This document shows positions 1 to 10,558 of a stretch of 64,000 bases of DNA, in pieces. Location: contig CM060985.1 in assembly GCA_030765065.1 (NCBI GenBank), positions 176,082,096 through 176,146,095 on the forward strand, read 5' to 3'. Every line of letters begins with the position of its first letter. Position 1 is the stretch's first letter. The position numbers and the translations under genes were made by a program. Below the pieces are notes generated by a model. That model searched no databases, was not told where the DNA came from, and was given only the letters and a program-made list of their open reading frames with translations. Origin of the DNA: Deroplatys truncata. Its lineage: Eukaryota > Arthropoda > Insecta > Mantodea > Mantidae.

Positions 1-300
1 ATGCAATTCTAAAAATTTTCAGTATCGCACTCGTGCTTTTCTTAATTGGCGAGTTGCAATTCGGTTTTGTTTTTCTTATAGTCATACAAAGAGCACGAAA
101 TTTCAAAGCCATTGCATAGCGACACATTCTTTAAAAATCTGACTATCGCTTTAACTACTGCATTCTGCAACGATTATGTGTAGATGTGTAATTATCTGCA
201 TCAACAAGAAATAGATCGAATGGAAATTTTTGTTAGAATAGTTTCTAGTCGAGGGAGTAGAGAACGTCACGTGAATGCAACCCAAAATATTTTTAATGTT
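1..300 (+). repeat. Dispersed repeat family, type C, 3' part
   Basis: This is the 3' portion of a diverged copy (type C) of the window's dominant dispersed repeat. It has the block 'catacaaagagcacgaaat' and a terminal block 'gtagagaacgtcacgtgaat', matching the same parts of the copy at 53580-53900. It is non-coding. The 5' part lies outside the window. Confidence 0.6.
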
Positions 301-724
301 TAAGATATGAAGTCATATAATCTAAATAATTGATAAGTCTATATTATACTAGCTGGATTACACAATGTTGCACGGGTGGCTTTTAAACCCCGATGACGAT
401 ATAATAATTTAAGTTACCTTCCCTGCTCCCTTTCTTTATGAAGCTACAAGACATTAAAATACTCTCAGGACACTATAAAGCACAAATTAAAAACCCTGAG
501 AAGCCACTATGCAAAAGCACTGTTGAACAATCACAAATACCACAGTTTGTAATGAGGATTTTTCGTGAACGCAGCTGAATTACTCTCACGTTGTCATATT
601 TGGGCTGCCTCATGCCTATTTATTGACAAAATATCAGTCAGGAAGGAATAAAGCCAGTTTAAGTAACGTAAATATAACCTTGTTATATTTGCTACAAATT
701 ATAAGAAGCTTCCTAAAGCTTTTT
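301..724. other. Stretch without a recognised gene
   Basis: No credible open frame. Around 349-390 the sequence 'tatactagctgga' followed by a short GC-rich block resembles a motif common at the ends of insect retroelement debris, but this is too short to classify. The last ~60 bp before 725 weakly resemble the start of a type B repeat in reverse orientation. Confidence 0.3.
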
Positions 725-1568
725 ACTTTCTCTACTACGTATACTAAGTAGGGGAAGTATTGTATTCCATTCAAAAATTCGATACCGAGATTTCACCGGA
801 AATATATGTTTTGAGACTCCTTGAATCCAAAAAAGCATTTTTGGAAACATGTCCGTGTGTGTCTGTGTGTGTATCTGTGAACAGCATAACTCAGAAACGA
901 ACGGTCGGATAAACACCAAACTTGGTATTTAGCTTCAGTATCTTCCAGAGATGCGACACGAAGGTTTTCAAGAAAATCCCCACCACAGATTACCCTTTAC
1001 ATGGAACATTTTTCGAAAATTTTAATTTTCTCAAAAATGGCTATAACGATTTTCATTAAAATATCATATGTTTAAGATATTTTCATGACAAATGAAATGT
1101 ATATCTCGAATTTTCTTGGAATGTCTCCAAAAGTATTCTTCATTGTGAACGACTTTTACATAACTGGTAAACCATAAGCGATAGACAAAATTTTACTTCA
1201 CAAAAAATGTAGATAGCGTTAACATACACAATTTTATGTCATATACATTCTTTTTGTTGGGTGAACCATTTTAGAGATATTGCTTGTTATTCGCTTAAAT
1301 TTTCCAATACTTATACTTTTACTCAAATTCGTTATTCATTTTTTTTGTCCTGGTAATGCAAAGAGAATGGAATACACCACATAGCAACCAGCTCTTAAAA
1401 TATTTGACTATACTTAAAGCCTACCATATTCCTCTTGCATCCACAAGAAAATTAGCAACAAGATTAACATCTCGATATCTCGATTAACATGAAGCATATG
1501 GAGAATAGGCGTTTGTAAAAGTAGTTTGTACAAGAGTAGAGAAAGTCATGTAAACGTAACGCATCAGA
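725..1568 (+). mobile_element. HINE-like non-autonomous element, type A, full length
   Basis: Representative full-length type A copy, about 845 bp. It starts ACTTTCTCTACTACGTAT, has a (GT)n-rich tract near 855-885, the near-palindrome 'accaaacttggt' near 920, a C-rich block near 990, and the inverted terminal motif 'agtagagaaagt' at about 1535-1546. It ends in a short hairpin and CAGA followed by T's. No frame is open for a protein. Placement of the 3' inverted motif about 22 bp inside the end, plus the terminal hairpin, is the arrangement described for Helentron-associated elements; that assignment is inference. The flanking DNA on the right is type B in reverse orientation, so this copy sits inside a B copy. 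Confidence 0.75.
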
Positions 1569-2120
1569 TTTTGTTTCTATCTGCTACATTTTAATCCAGT
1601 TCCTTATAGATACAAAGAGAACAGAACTTGACGCTATATGCTGGCGTCAAAATTCCATACTGTTTCCATGACATCGCGAGGAACAAGTGAATGTTGACAG
1701 GATTTGAAAAGTTTGATCAAGTAATGAACAATTCGAACCATTAATAACAGATATATCAGAAATGGCTTATGGTACAAAAAGCTTATTTGAAATAAATTGT
1801 AGGTTTTAAAGAGATCTACATTTTCTGTATACTACGTTTTCGTCTATCGCCTAACGTTTACCACTTATACAAAGTTATACAAAATTTTATTCGGAATGAA
1901 GTAGACTTTATAGGCTATTCCCATAAAATTGAAGGTATACATTTAACTTTTCATGTACATATCTTTAAACATAAATATGTTCGAAAAGGGTTTCATATAA
2001 AGGGTAGATGGGGTGGTGGATATTCTTCAAAAATCTTCGTGTCGCATTTTTGGAAGTTACGGAAATTAAATACCAAGTTTGGTATTTATAGAAGTTTCGT
2101 TTCTGAGTTATGCAATCGGA
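1569..2120 (-). repeat. Type B repeat, reverse, interrupted by the A copy
   Basis: Diverged type B sequence in reverse orientation. It contains the B-specific block 'gacgctatatgctggc' followed by 'ccatactgtttccatgacat', and further on the shared 'accaagtttggtatttat'. It continues the B copy entered by the A element at 725-1568. Part of the usual sequence after 'taatcc' is deleted. Confidence 0.65.
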
Positions 2121-2744
2121 GTATTATGGCAAAACGTATGGATATTAGCTTCGTCTTATTTGTTACTCTTATGGTAGTAATGTTTGAGTACCTTACAGAC
2201 CTTTGTTGTCGTTGTGTTGAATCCCTTTGTGTCATTTTATATCAATACACAATATTAATAAGCAACAGTAATATTTGGTCTGGTTTGATGCTGTTGTCAC
2301 AGTCTAATATACTAATAAACGGCAAATTTTGTTTAGTTTCTCAAATCTAGGCGATTATAGCGCCTTTACATTTGCGCAAGCATAGCCACAGGTGGATTAG
2401 CTGTTATAATGATTTATTTGACTGCGATATTATTCCATGATTAATGACGGAGAGCAGATTAACGAATAATGTGTGAGCTCGCTGTTCCTTTGTTATTTTG
2501 TGAGGCCGAGAAAACATAAGTAATTGTTATTATGTTGGCAGTGTTCGATCTACTGTCCATTCCAAACCAGAGTGCCTTTCACTGAAAACAAACTCTTTGT
2601 ATTATCCGCGCGAAAGTAGTTCACAATCCCCGCCCATAATGGCTGCTTGTTCCCCTCTCACGTGCTTGTTGAACACTATTTAAGTCTATAAAAAGGCGCC
2701 CTGCGTGAGAATCAGTTCAAAATGCAACTTGAGGTAACAATCGA
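2121..2744. other. Stretch without a recognised gene
   Basis: The 103-codon open frame at 2039-2350 starts inside repeat DNA and resembles no family I know, so I do not call it a gene. The stretch holds one arm (2550-2573) of a perfect 24-bp inverted repeat whose other arm is at 4003-4026. Confidence 0.3.
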
Positions 2745-3112
2745 GGTATCTCAAAATTCAAAACCTTCTCAATGTTGAAATGAATGAAGATCTTTTCCCA
2801 TATTTCCAAATGTGATGGTATCTGAATAGATTTGAGTAGTTTTATCTCTTGTCCAATCTCATGGTTGCTATTCCAAAAATGATTAGCTACTGATTTCTAA
2901 ATCTAAAAATTAGATTAAGTGAACACCAAAGAAATATAAAATTGAAACAAACAGATAGATCAGCAGTAGCTAATCATTTTTGGAATAGCAACCATGAGAT
3001 TGGACAAGAGATAAAACTACTCAAATCTATTCAGATACCATCACATTTGGAAATATGGGAAAAGATCTTCATTCATTTCAACATTGAGAAGGTTTCGAAT
3101 TTTGAGATACCA
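2745..3112. repeat. Palindrome with ~150-bp arms made of GIY-YIG coding sequence
   Basis: Positions 2745-2897 are the reverse complement of about 2960-3112, separated by a ~60-bp spacer. I see only a 3-base indel and a substitution or two between the arms. Both arms carry the end of a Penelope-like GIY-YIG coding region. Penelope-like elements are known for partial inverted and tandem copies produced on insertion, which would explain the fold-back. Confidence 0.85.
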
Positions 3113-3460
3113 CCGACAGACCACTTAATGCAGTTGATCCATTTAAACAACAAAAGAAAAAATAGAAGTTCCCAAGGTTCTCCACAGAGGGCAGCAAACT
3201 CAAGATCAAGTGTTTTCAAGACTTTTCAACAGAATGCAGACCAATTACATCACAAGAGAGAAGAAAGAAGCATGATGAGTGACCAACAGACAACACAGAG
3301 GGCAGCAACAGCTTTAAGTTCCAAGGTTTCCCAACAGAGGGCAGAAATAACATTTAATGAAAAGCTTCATGGGGAGAGGGGAGAGGGAGATCCGTCAGTC
3401 GGATTCATAGCTGAAGATGAGAGAAACATCTCTCAAAAACGCTCCTGCCATAACACCTAG
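2909..3460 (+). pseudogene. Penelope-like element, GIY-YIG endonuclease C-terminus plus tail
   Basis: The frame reads IRLSEHQRNIKLK, then SAVANHFWNSNHEI, then HLEIWEKIFIH. This matches the C-terminal half of the GIY-YIG endonuclease of Penelope-like retroelements: a conserved Arg, Ser-Ala-x-Ala-x-His and a late Glu that coordinates metal. The N-terminal GIY and YIG strands and the reverse transcriptase are absent, so this is a 5'-truncated copy. After the domain the frame runs about 110 further codons through a low-complexity tail in which QRAA/QQRA recurs three times (DNA 'cagagggcag'). It ends at TAG near 3460. A second copy of the same family is at 26505-26745 on the other strand. I am fairly sure of the domain and less sure of the tail. 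Confidence 0.7.
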
Positions 3461-4404
3461 CGCACATATGTGATGTGAATTTACATTTTCCGACTCAAAA
3501 AACTTTAAAAGTTTATTCGCAGTACACGCACTTTCGTCTGCCATGTGAGCTCAAGTACCAAGTGACTAAATCACTAGATTTGACCTGAGCTGAGCATATG
3601 TGTGTTAGTGTATTATGTATGACTTCGCTTATCATATATCCTGTGTTACGCAAAGTGTTTATTCGGTACTCAGATAGCACCTCTGGGAATTCATTGCTGC
3701 ATTTCTTGTATATGAAGAGAGTGGCAGTCATGCATACGGTTGGTATTAACAAGCAAGATGCTCTCGGCGTTAGCGTAACAGCAAACGAAAATCATATTTT
3801 GTAATTTCTTAACAGCTAATATATATCCATTACCTTTAGCGTGAATTCTTATAAGCGCAATAAAATGTGTAGTTCTATACCTTTCCTGCTTTAATACTTC
3901 ATAATAGCAGACATGTATTAAGCAACCATTTTGGTTGGCGTAAGAGTGTGTTTTTGGGTTCGTGACAAGCAGAAGCACGTGCTTCTGTTTACATCAGAGG
4001 GAACTCTGGTTTGGAATGGACAGTAGGCAAAACTTATACTACTTCCGCCAAAGATATCCCAACGGATCGAGTTAGCAGTATCATATTATCTGTGGAGTGG
4101 TCATGTATACAAGGTGGCAAAATCTCAACTCTGGCGTCCCATCAGGAGTGGGGGGGGGTCTCGGATTAATGATAGCATCTGAAAAGTGTTCAGTATGGTT
4201 CATTAAAACGTTGTTCGATCTGAAAATTCTCAAGGAAAATACAGCCCAGTAATGGTAAACTAATGTGCCATGCCATTTGTCGCCGAACGGTGAAATATAT
4301 TGCCACTTTACCTCAGAGATTATTCTCTGGGAGTCACTTCCTACTACGGAGGAGCCTGTATCGTCATATTCTTTTGAGACGTTCTTTTGAATATAGAGGA
4401 CAGA
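3461..4404. other. Stretch without a recognised gene
   Basis: Small overlapping open frames on both strands (3513-3978) share no family signature. A G9 run lies at about 4149. Nothing else recognised apart from the inverted-repeat arm at 4003-4026. Confidence 0.3.
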
Positions 4405-4776
4405 AATCCTAACCTACTTTGGAAGAATATCTGGAGAGTTTCTGGACACGCCAAAATCTCTACGGACTGGAAGACCTCCGTCTACAACAATGCTATAATA
4501 CCCACAGCGGTAAAGCAATACCAACACAGCATTTGCAGTTCACCGTGTTGTTCCCGTCGCTAAAACATTGATACCCTTCATCACCAGTTCACAACCTGCA
4601 TTCCCAAAACTTGGCACTGGATCCAACATAAACTTCGGTGTATTTCTATGGCGGAGAACCCCAATACCATTCACAAGACTATCCTACAACTCGATATACG
4701 GATTAATCGTCATGTATTTGTCCAAATGGGGTATCTCATTACATGCTGCGGGATCCCACTTTGCAGAATTTTCTGA
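4405..4776 (+). pseudogene. Non-LTR retrotransposon ORF2, C-terminal fragment
   Basis: One frame of about 123 codons with a single stop reads NPNLLWKNIW, then STDWKTSVYNNAIIPTA, then a Cys-rich CSSPCCS, then HHQFTTC and TWHWIQHKLR. This order (W-x-x-W, a 'tawK..vY..i...ptA' helix, a zinc-knuckle-like Cys/His cluster and a trailing 'WiQhkLr') is what follows the reverse transcriptase in some insect non-LTR elements. The RT core with its YADD motif is missing. The copy is short, stop-containing and unlinked to other retroelement pieces, so it is an old fragment. Confidence 0.55.
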
Positions 4777-4989
4777 CAGACCATCCGACCTGGCTCAAAA
4801 CGAAAAACACGAGAAACACTTTGCTACCCGGTCCTAACTTAGACATTATTAGTTTTCAAGAGGAGATATCTATTAAAATAGCTAAAATTCATAGATTCTT
4901 TTTGGTCACAAGAATGTGAAATTTTGTACACATTGTGAAAACTGGCTCATAGTTTTTTTACTATTTTTAATTGAACAGAATAAAAAAAA
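4777..4989. other. Short unrecognised stretch
   Basis: AT-rich, with no credible frame and no recognised repeat until the type A copy begins in an A-run at 4990. Confidence 0.3.
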
Positions 4990-5662
4990 TCTGATGTGTT
5001 ACTCTCACATGACTTTCCCTACTCTTGTACAAACTATTTTTTACAAACTCTTATTCTCCATATGCTTCACGTTAATCGATATGTTAATCTTATTGCTAAT
5101 TTTCTTGTAGATGCAAGGGGAATATGGTAGCTTTTAAGCGATAGTCAAATATTTTAAGAGCTGGTTGGTATGTGGAATATTCCATTCTCTTTGCATGTCC
5201 AGGACAAGAAAAATGAATAACGAATTTGAGAAAAAGTATAAGTATTGGAAAATTTAAGGGAATAACAAGCAATACCTCGAAAACAGTTCTCTCAACAAAA
5301 AAAGTGTATATGACATAAATTGTGTATTTTAACGCAATCTACATTTTTTTGTGTAGTAAAATTTTGTCTATCTCTTATGGTTTACCAGTTATGCAAAAGT
5401 CGTTCACAATGAAGAATACTTTTGGAGACATTCCCTGAAAATTCGAGATATACATTTCATTTGTCATGAAAATATCTTAAACATATGATATTTTAATCAA
5501 AATTGTTAGCCAGTTTTGAGAAAATTAAAATTTTTGAAAAATGTTCCATGTTAAGTGTTATCAGGGGTGGGGGGATTTTCTTGAAAACCTTCGTGTCGCA
5601 TCTCTGGAAGATACTGAACCTAAATACCAAATCCCCTACTTACTATACGTAGTAGAGAAAGT
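4990..5662 (-). mobile_element. HINE-like type A, reverse, internally deleted
   Basis: Begins TCTGATGTGTTACTCTCACA after an A-run and ends with AGTAGAGAAAGT. At about 5630 the sequence jumps from 'aaataccaaatc' to 'ccctacttactatacg', so the ~200 bp holding the (CA)n tract and the 'ccggtgaaatctcggtat' block are lost. Both ends are intact. Confidence 0.75.
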
Positions 5663-6576
5663 AAAATCCTGAAAAAAGATCTATTACGATAATCATTGAG
5701 AAAGATGTAGATGATCTTGTCAGCTTCTGTAGGCATTACGTAAAATTAAATAACTATTAGTGTGAAATGGGGCGAAATTTGGAATTCTAAGCTAGACAGT
5801 AATTTGTGTCGTATGTCGAAGGTTATCTGCGCCAGGTTCGGTCGAACTTGGTGCAACGGTGTAGAAGCCTATACACACAAACACTGTCTTCACATAACAG
5901 TTTATGAAACACTTAAGCTTACTGTACTTACGAGAAAGAAGAATCCTAAGAGCTGATGCGAGATTTTTGAGAAACCGTGAAGGATTACTAGGGGTTCACT
6001 GTCGAAGTTTAATAGGAGAAAAGATTATACAAAATACATAAATGGTTGGCTTATTTAGGTCATATAGATATATGTGGAGTACCCAAATAAGGCCTAAAGT
6101 TACACATCAGTCAAAAGGTGGTGGCCAGATGATGTGAAATGTTTACCTTTATCTCAAATTTTGAACGTGAGATGCTGTTGATATTTCCTAAAGCTGCTGT
6201 TATTGGAATTTTCTCAAGTACTTTAGAAACGTTAATATTTTAAAACAACACTTACTCTAAACGAAGAGCAAAAACATCCCAAGAGGTGTAAGCATTTTAC
6301 AGCCTCACAATGGATACATATAAAAGAGTTAGGATTTATCAGCAGCCACCTCTGCATAGGCTGTCATTTGGGTTGCCTGTCACGTTAGAACGTTAGAGAT
6401 AAGCTCCTTATTTGCGAGCGAAGCATGAGATACTAATAAAACTGAAAGACACTTCCAGAATATGAAAGGGGGCTGCAATATGGCTCGTGTGTTTAAACAA
6501 CAAGGGGCGTATAGGGGAGAAACACTGTGTCTGTAGGGCACAGACTTGTCGCTAAATAATATATACTTAATAATAA
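5663..6576. other. Stretch without a recognised gene
   Basis: Short frames only (for example 5762-5956 and 6380-6595 reverse), without recognisable motifs. No repeat noted. Confidence 0.3.
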
Positions 6577-6659
6577 TCTGATGTGATACATTCACATGAC
6601 TTTCTCTACCCTCTATCGTGTATTACTGGGTATACAATCAAGTCTTGCTAAAGCTTATT

Positions 6660-7505
6660 ACTTTCTCTACTACGTATAGTAGGTAGGGGAAGTATTGTAT
6701 TCCAACCAAAAATTCGATACCGAGATTTCACCGGAAATATATGTTTTGAGGCCCCCTGAATCCAAAAAAAGCATTTTTGGAAACATGTCCGCGTTTGTGT
6801 CTATGTATGTGTGTGTCTGTGTCTGTGAACAGCATAACTCAGAAACGAACAGTCGGATAGACACCAAACTTGGTATTTAGGTTCAGTATCTTCCAGAGAT
6901 GCGACACGGAAGTTTTTAAAAAAATCCCCCCACCCCAGATTACCGTTTACATTGAATATTTTTCAAAAATTTTAATTTTCTCAGAAATGGCTCTAAGGAT
7001 TTTGATTAAAATATCGTATGTTTAAGATAGTTTCATGACAAATGAAATGTATATCTCGAATTTTCTGGGAATGTCTCCAAAAGTATTCTTCATTGTGAAC
7101 GACTTTTGCATAACTGGTAAACCACAAGAGATAGACAAAATTTTACTACACAAAAAATTTAGATCGCGTTAAAATACACAATTTATGTCATATACATTTT
7201 TTTGTTGAGTGAACCATTTTCGAGATATTGCTTGTTATTCCCTTAAGTTTTCCAATAATTTTTCTCAAATGGGAATTGGTTATTCATTTTTTTGTCCTGG
7301 TAATGCAAAGAGAATGGAATACTCCACATAGCAACCAGCTCTTAAAAGATTTGACAATCGCTCAAAGTCTACCAATTGCCTTGCATCTACAAGAAAATTA
7401 CAATAAGATTCACATCTCGATTAACATGACGCATATGGAGAATAAGCGTATGTAAAAATAGTTTGTATAGGAGTAGAGAAAGTCATATGAGTGTAACACA
7501 TCAGA
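6660..7505 (+). mobile_element. HINE-like type A, full length, inside type B
   Basis: Starts ACTTTCTCTACTACGTAT and ends AGTAGAGAAAGTCATATGAG...ACATCAGA. It lies between 'aaagcttat' and 'tttgtttctatgtacc' of a type B copy. The A copy at 725-1568 has nearly the same flanks, so both entered B at the same T-rich position. Confidence 0.8.
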
Positions 7506-7854
7506 TTTGTTTCTATGTACCACATTTTAATCCAAATAAACCAATACAGAAACAGCTACATTATACATTACGTTATAGATACAAAGTGAACAGCGATAGT
7601 CAAATGTTTAACAACTGGACGCTATATGCTGGCCTTAAAATTCCATATTGTTTCCATGACACCGCGAGAAACAACTGAAAATTCACAGGAATTTAAAAGA
7701 ATGGCAAGTATTGAACAATTCGAACCATTATTAAGGGTATCTCGGAAATGGCAGATACCCCAAAAAGGTTATTTGATATGAACTGTGTTTTTTCAAGAGA
7801 TCTACTTGTTTTTCGTTCTTTCTTTCCGTGTGTGTGTAGTGCGTTTTCGTCTAT

Positions 7855-8147
7855 CGTTCAGTCAGTAGAGCTCCTGCCTGCTGTGCGAGAGGTCCCGGGT
7901 TCAATTCCTTGCTGAGGTGGGAATTTTTCCTTAGCCAAGATTATTCCCTATCCTTCCCAGGGTCTGGAAGTATGAATGAGGGTGTGAATGTGTGTATAAA
8001 GTAATAATCAAAAAGCAAAGTGCAAGAAACCCAACAAGAGAATACGAGTTAATACCATTGCTAAGAGTGAATAAGTTGCAAAGGAAAAGTCGCCGATAAG
8101 AACAATGCAGTTAAAGGTGGGGTATAAATGGAACTAATAAAAAGAAG
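7855..8147 (+). mobile_element. tRNA-derived SINE (S4)
   Basis: A tRNA-like head runs from about 7855: 'cagtcagtagagctcctgc' fits an A box and 'gggttcaattcc' (7897-7908) fits a B box for RNA polymerase III. A ~200-bp unrelated body follows. The unit sits inside the type B copy. I saw no second copy in the window, so family membership rests on the tRNA-like head and the interrupted host repeat. Confidence 0.6.
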
Positions 8148-8639
8148 ATTATACAAAATTCCTTTCGATTGAAGAGGACTTCAAAGGATACACCCAGAAA
8201 ATTCAAGTATACATTTTATTTGTCGTGTAAATACCTTTAATATATCGTATTTTAATCAAAATCACTAGAGGCATATTTTAGAAAATAAAAAATGTTCCGT
8301 GTAAAGACTAATTTTGGGTGGGGAATTCTCTTAAAAGTCTTTGTGTCGTATCTTTGAAAGATACTGAACTTAAATAACAAACTTGGTGTTTATCCGACTT
8401 TTCGTTTTTGAATTATGCTGTGCACAGACACTGCTCTTTTTGGATTCTGGGAGTCTCAAAACATGTATGTCCGTTGTAATTTCGGTATCAAATTTTTAGT
8501 TTGAGTGAAATACCTCCTCTACCTACTAGGTGCATAGTAGAGGAAATAATAATAACTTATACACACAGCGCTTTTGATTTCATTTTTGGGTACACCTGTA
8601 CCTCTTCTCCTAGGAGGACAACATTCCTAAACCAAAAAT

Positions 8640-9440
8640 TCTGATGTGTTACACTCACATGACTTTCTCTACTCTTGTAAAACTATTTTTAGAAATGCGT
8701 ATTCTCCATCTACTTCATGTTAATCGAGATAAACATTTGCAGAAACTATCTTATTCCTAATTTTCTTGTAGATTTAAGGGGAATATATATTTACAAGGGC
8801 AATATAGAAAAACAGTAGCCTTTAAGCATATACATATCTCTTAATAGCTGGTTGCTAGGTGCAGCACCATTCCCTTTGTCACAGATTAATACTCTTTGCA
8901 TATCCAAGACAAAAAAATGAATAACGAATTCCCATTTGAGAAAATAAGTATTGAAAAATTTAAGGGAATACCAAGTAATATCTCGAAAATGGTTCACTCA
9001 ACAAAAAAATGTATATGACATAAATTGTGTATTTTAACGCGATCTACATTTTTTGTGTAGTAAAAGTTTGTCTATCTCTTATGGTTTACCAGTTATACAA
9101 AAGTCGTTCATAATGAAGAATACTTTTGGAGACATTCCTAGGAAATTCAAGATATACATTTTATTTGTCATGAAAATATCTTAAACATATGATATATTAA
9201 TGAAAATCGTTAGAGCCATTTTTGAGAAAATTAAAATTTTCGAAAAATCTTCGATGTAAAGGGTAATTTGGGGTGCGGGGATTTTGTTGAAAACCTTTGT
9301 GTCTCATCTTTGAAAATACTGAACCTAAATACCAAGTTTGGTGTTTATCCGACTGTTTGTTTCTGAGTTATGCTGTTCACAGAGACACACACAGACAGAT
9401 ACACAAACACACACACACACGGACATGTTTCCAAAAATGC
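8640..9440 (-). mobile_element. HINE-like type A, reverse, truncated at its 5' end
   Basis: Starts TCTGATGTGTTACACTCACA and is colinear with other A copies through the (CA)n tract at about 9380-9420 and 'ggacatgtttccaaaaatgc'. There it stops abruptly, losing the ~130 bp that should lead to AGTAGAGAAAGT. Unrelated sequence with a candidate exon follows immediately. Confidence 0.75.
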
Positions 9441-9483
9441 CAGTAGAACAGTGTTTTCCACAACTGACTTGCATTTTCCCCAG

Positions 9484-9544
9484 TAGACAAGAAGGAGATC
9501 TCAAAGCCTGGGACTTATTCAGTGGAGAATCACTGGTCGGGATG
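9484..9544 (+). CDS. Candidate host exon encoding a WD40-repeat segment
   Basis: The 61-bp segment reads, after one leading base, RQEGDLKAWDLFSGESLVGM. This fits the end of a WD40 repeat (acidic residue, small hydrophobic, x-WD, then L-x-x-G-x-x-L). It is bounded by a good acceptor (pyrimidine-rich 'ttgcattttccccag', ending 9483) and a consensus donor GTGAGT (9545-9550), with a branch-point-like CTGAC at 9464-9468. As drawn, the upstream intron would be phase 2 and the downstream one phase 0. No neighbouring exon is visible in the window, which fits a gene with repeat-filled introns. Which WD40 gene it belongs to cannot be told from 20 residues. It could also be an exapted or pseudogene fragment. 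Confidence 0.45.
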
Positions 9545-10558
9545 GTGAGTAACAATTTAATTATATGGAATTTTAAACTTTCTCTTTGGTCTCGTATTTA
9601 TTTAATAACATAAAAGCTACTAGTATTCACTAGACGGCGGATTAGAGTAACCTGGTCCATGATTTAAATTACCGATGCAGAGAGGATAATGCCTTGACAC
9701 GTGTCCCCTGGGTACAGGCGGTGGCTAAAGAAAAATACTGTACTAGGCTTGATGTTCAGTTTAATAAACACAGTAAGAAATGTATCAGACAGTGACTGAT
9801 ATAAGTGTGCTATCCGTATGCACCTGTTACCTCTTGCAATGTGGAAAGGGGTTTCTCACTATAGAGTTTTTGTTTAAGTGAGAGACGGAGAACGTTCACT
9901 TTCGATAATATCAGCATGTGCATTGTTGTCTACTATAATGCACATTCTATGCATTATTTACTTTACATATATGTAAAATGTGGTCTTCCAGAACGGAACA
10001 AAACATTAACAGTAGTCATAAACAACATTGTATACGCATTCTTTTGATACACCTGTACGAGTACCATAGGCACGCGCCCGTTGTTTACATCTGGACTCAC
10101 CCTCACTCCAACATAAACAGGTTACAGTATAAGGCGAATTAATACGGACAATCTGATAGCGTTTGATAGTGATCACATATTGCAGAAACTCTTAACATAC
10201 ACAGCGAAATAAGGTGAAGCTGGTAAATGCATAGTTTCTGCACTCCCAGGCCCATAAGACATATATAGTCTGCGACCACAAAGAAAACCAATATTCTGGG
10301 TTGTTAATTAAAAACTATCGCCTCTAGTAGTTTGATTTGAACATGAATACAATGGAAATAAATCAAAACTTCCTTACATGAACTTTATTAGAATATATTC
10401 TTATTGGTATCGCATGCGTATCGTAGAGTTGTATACAGATTCGATTCTCTTTTGTTTTCTGTGGAGTGACAACTATTTTATACTCCGTGGCAGTCTAACC
10501 TAAAGTTAAAGGCCTTCTTCGCAATGTGTTCTTATTCAAGGGTTTTGTAAATCTTCTT
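9545..10558. other. Stretch without a recognised gene
   Basis: Low-copy-looking DNA. It contains an isolated palindrome GACACGTGTC near 9696-9705, the same decamer that recurs in the minisatellite at 54.5 kb. The block at about 10455-10530 ('gtggagtgacaactatttta') resembles one at 43265-43320, so part is an unclassified dispersed repeat. Confidence 0.3.

Larger units (their letters stand above)
2550..4026. repeat. 24-bp inverted repeat bracketing the Penelope-like fragment
   Basis: Positions 2550-2573 and 4003-4026 are exact reverse complements over 24 bp (core CTACTGTCCATTCC). They enclose the folded-back GIY-YIG fragment at 2745-3460 and about 540 bp of unrecognised DNA. Similarity stops at the ends of the 24 bp. 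They may be the termini of a composite mobile unit, or chance remnants of an older repeat. Confidence 0.6.
6577..8548 (-). mobile_element. HINE-like type B, reverse, host of an A copy and a SINE
   Basis: Reverse type B copy in three pieces: 6577-6659, 7506-7854 and 8148-8548. It opens TCTGATGTGATACATTCACA and carries the B signature 'gacgctatatgctggcct'. It closes near 'ctactaggtgcatagtagag'. The first gap is the type A copy at 6660-7505; the second is a tRNA-headed SINE at 7855-8147. About 25 bp of B is lost at the SINE junction. Without the inserts the copy would be roughly 830 bp. Confidence 0.75.
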
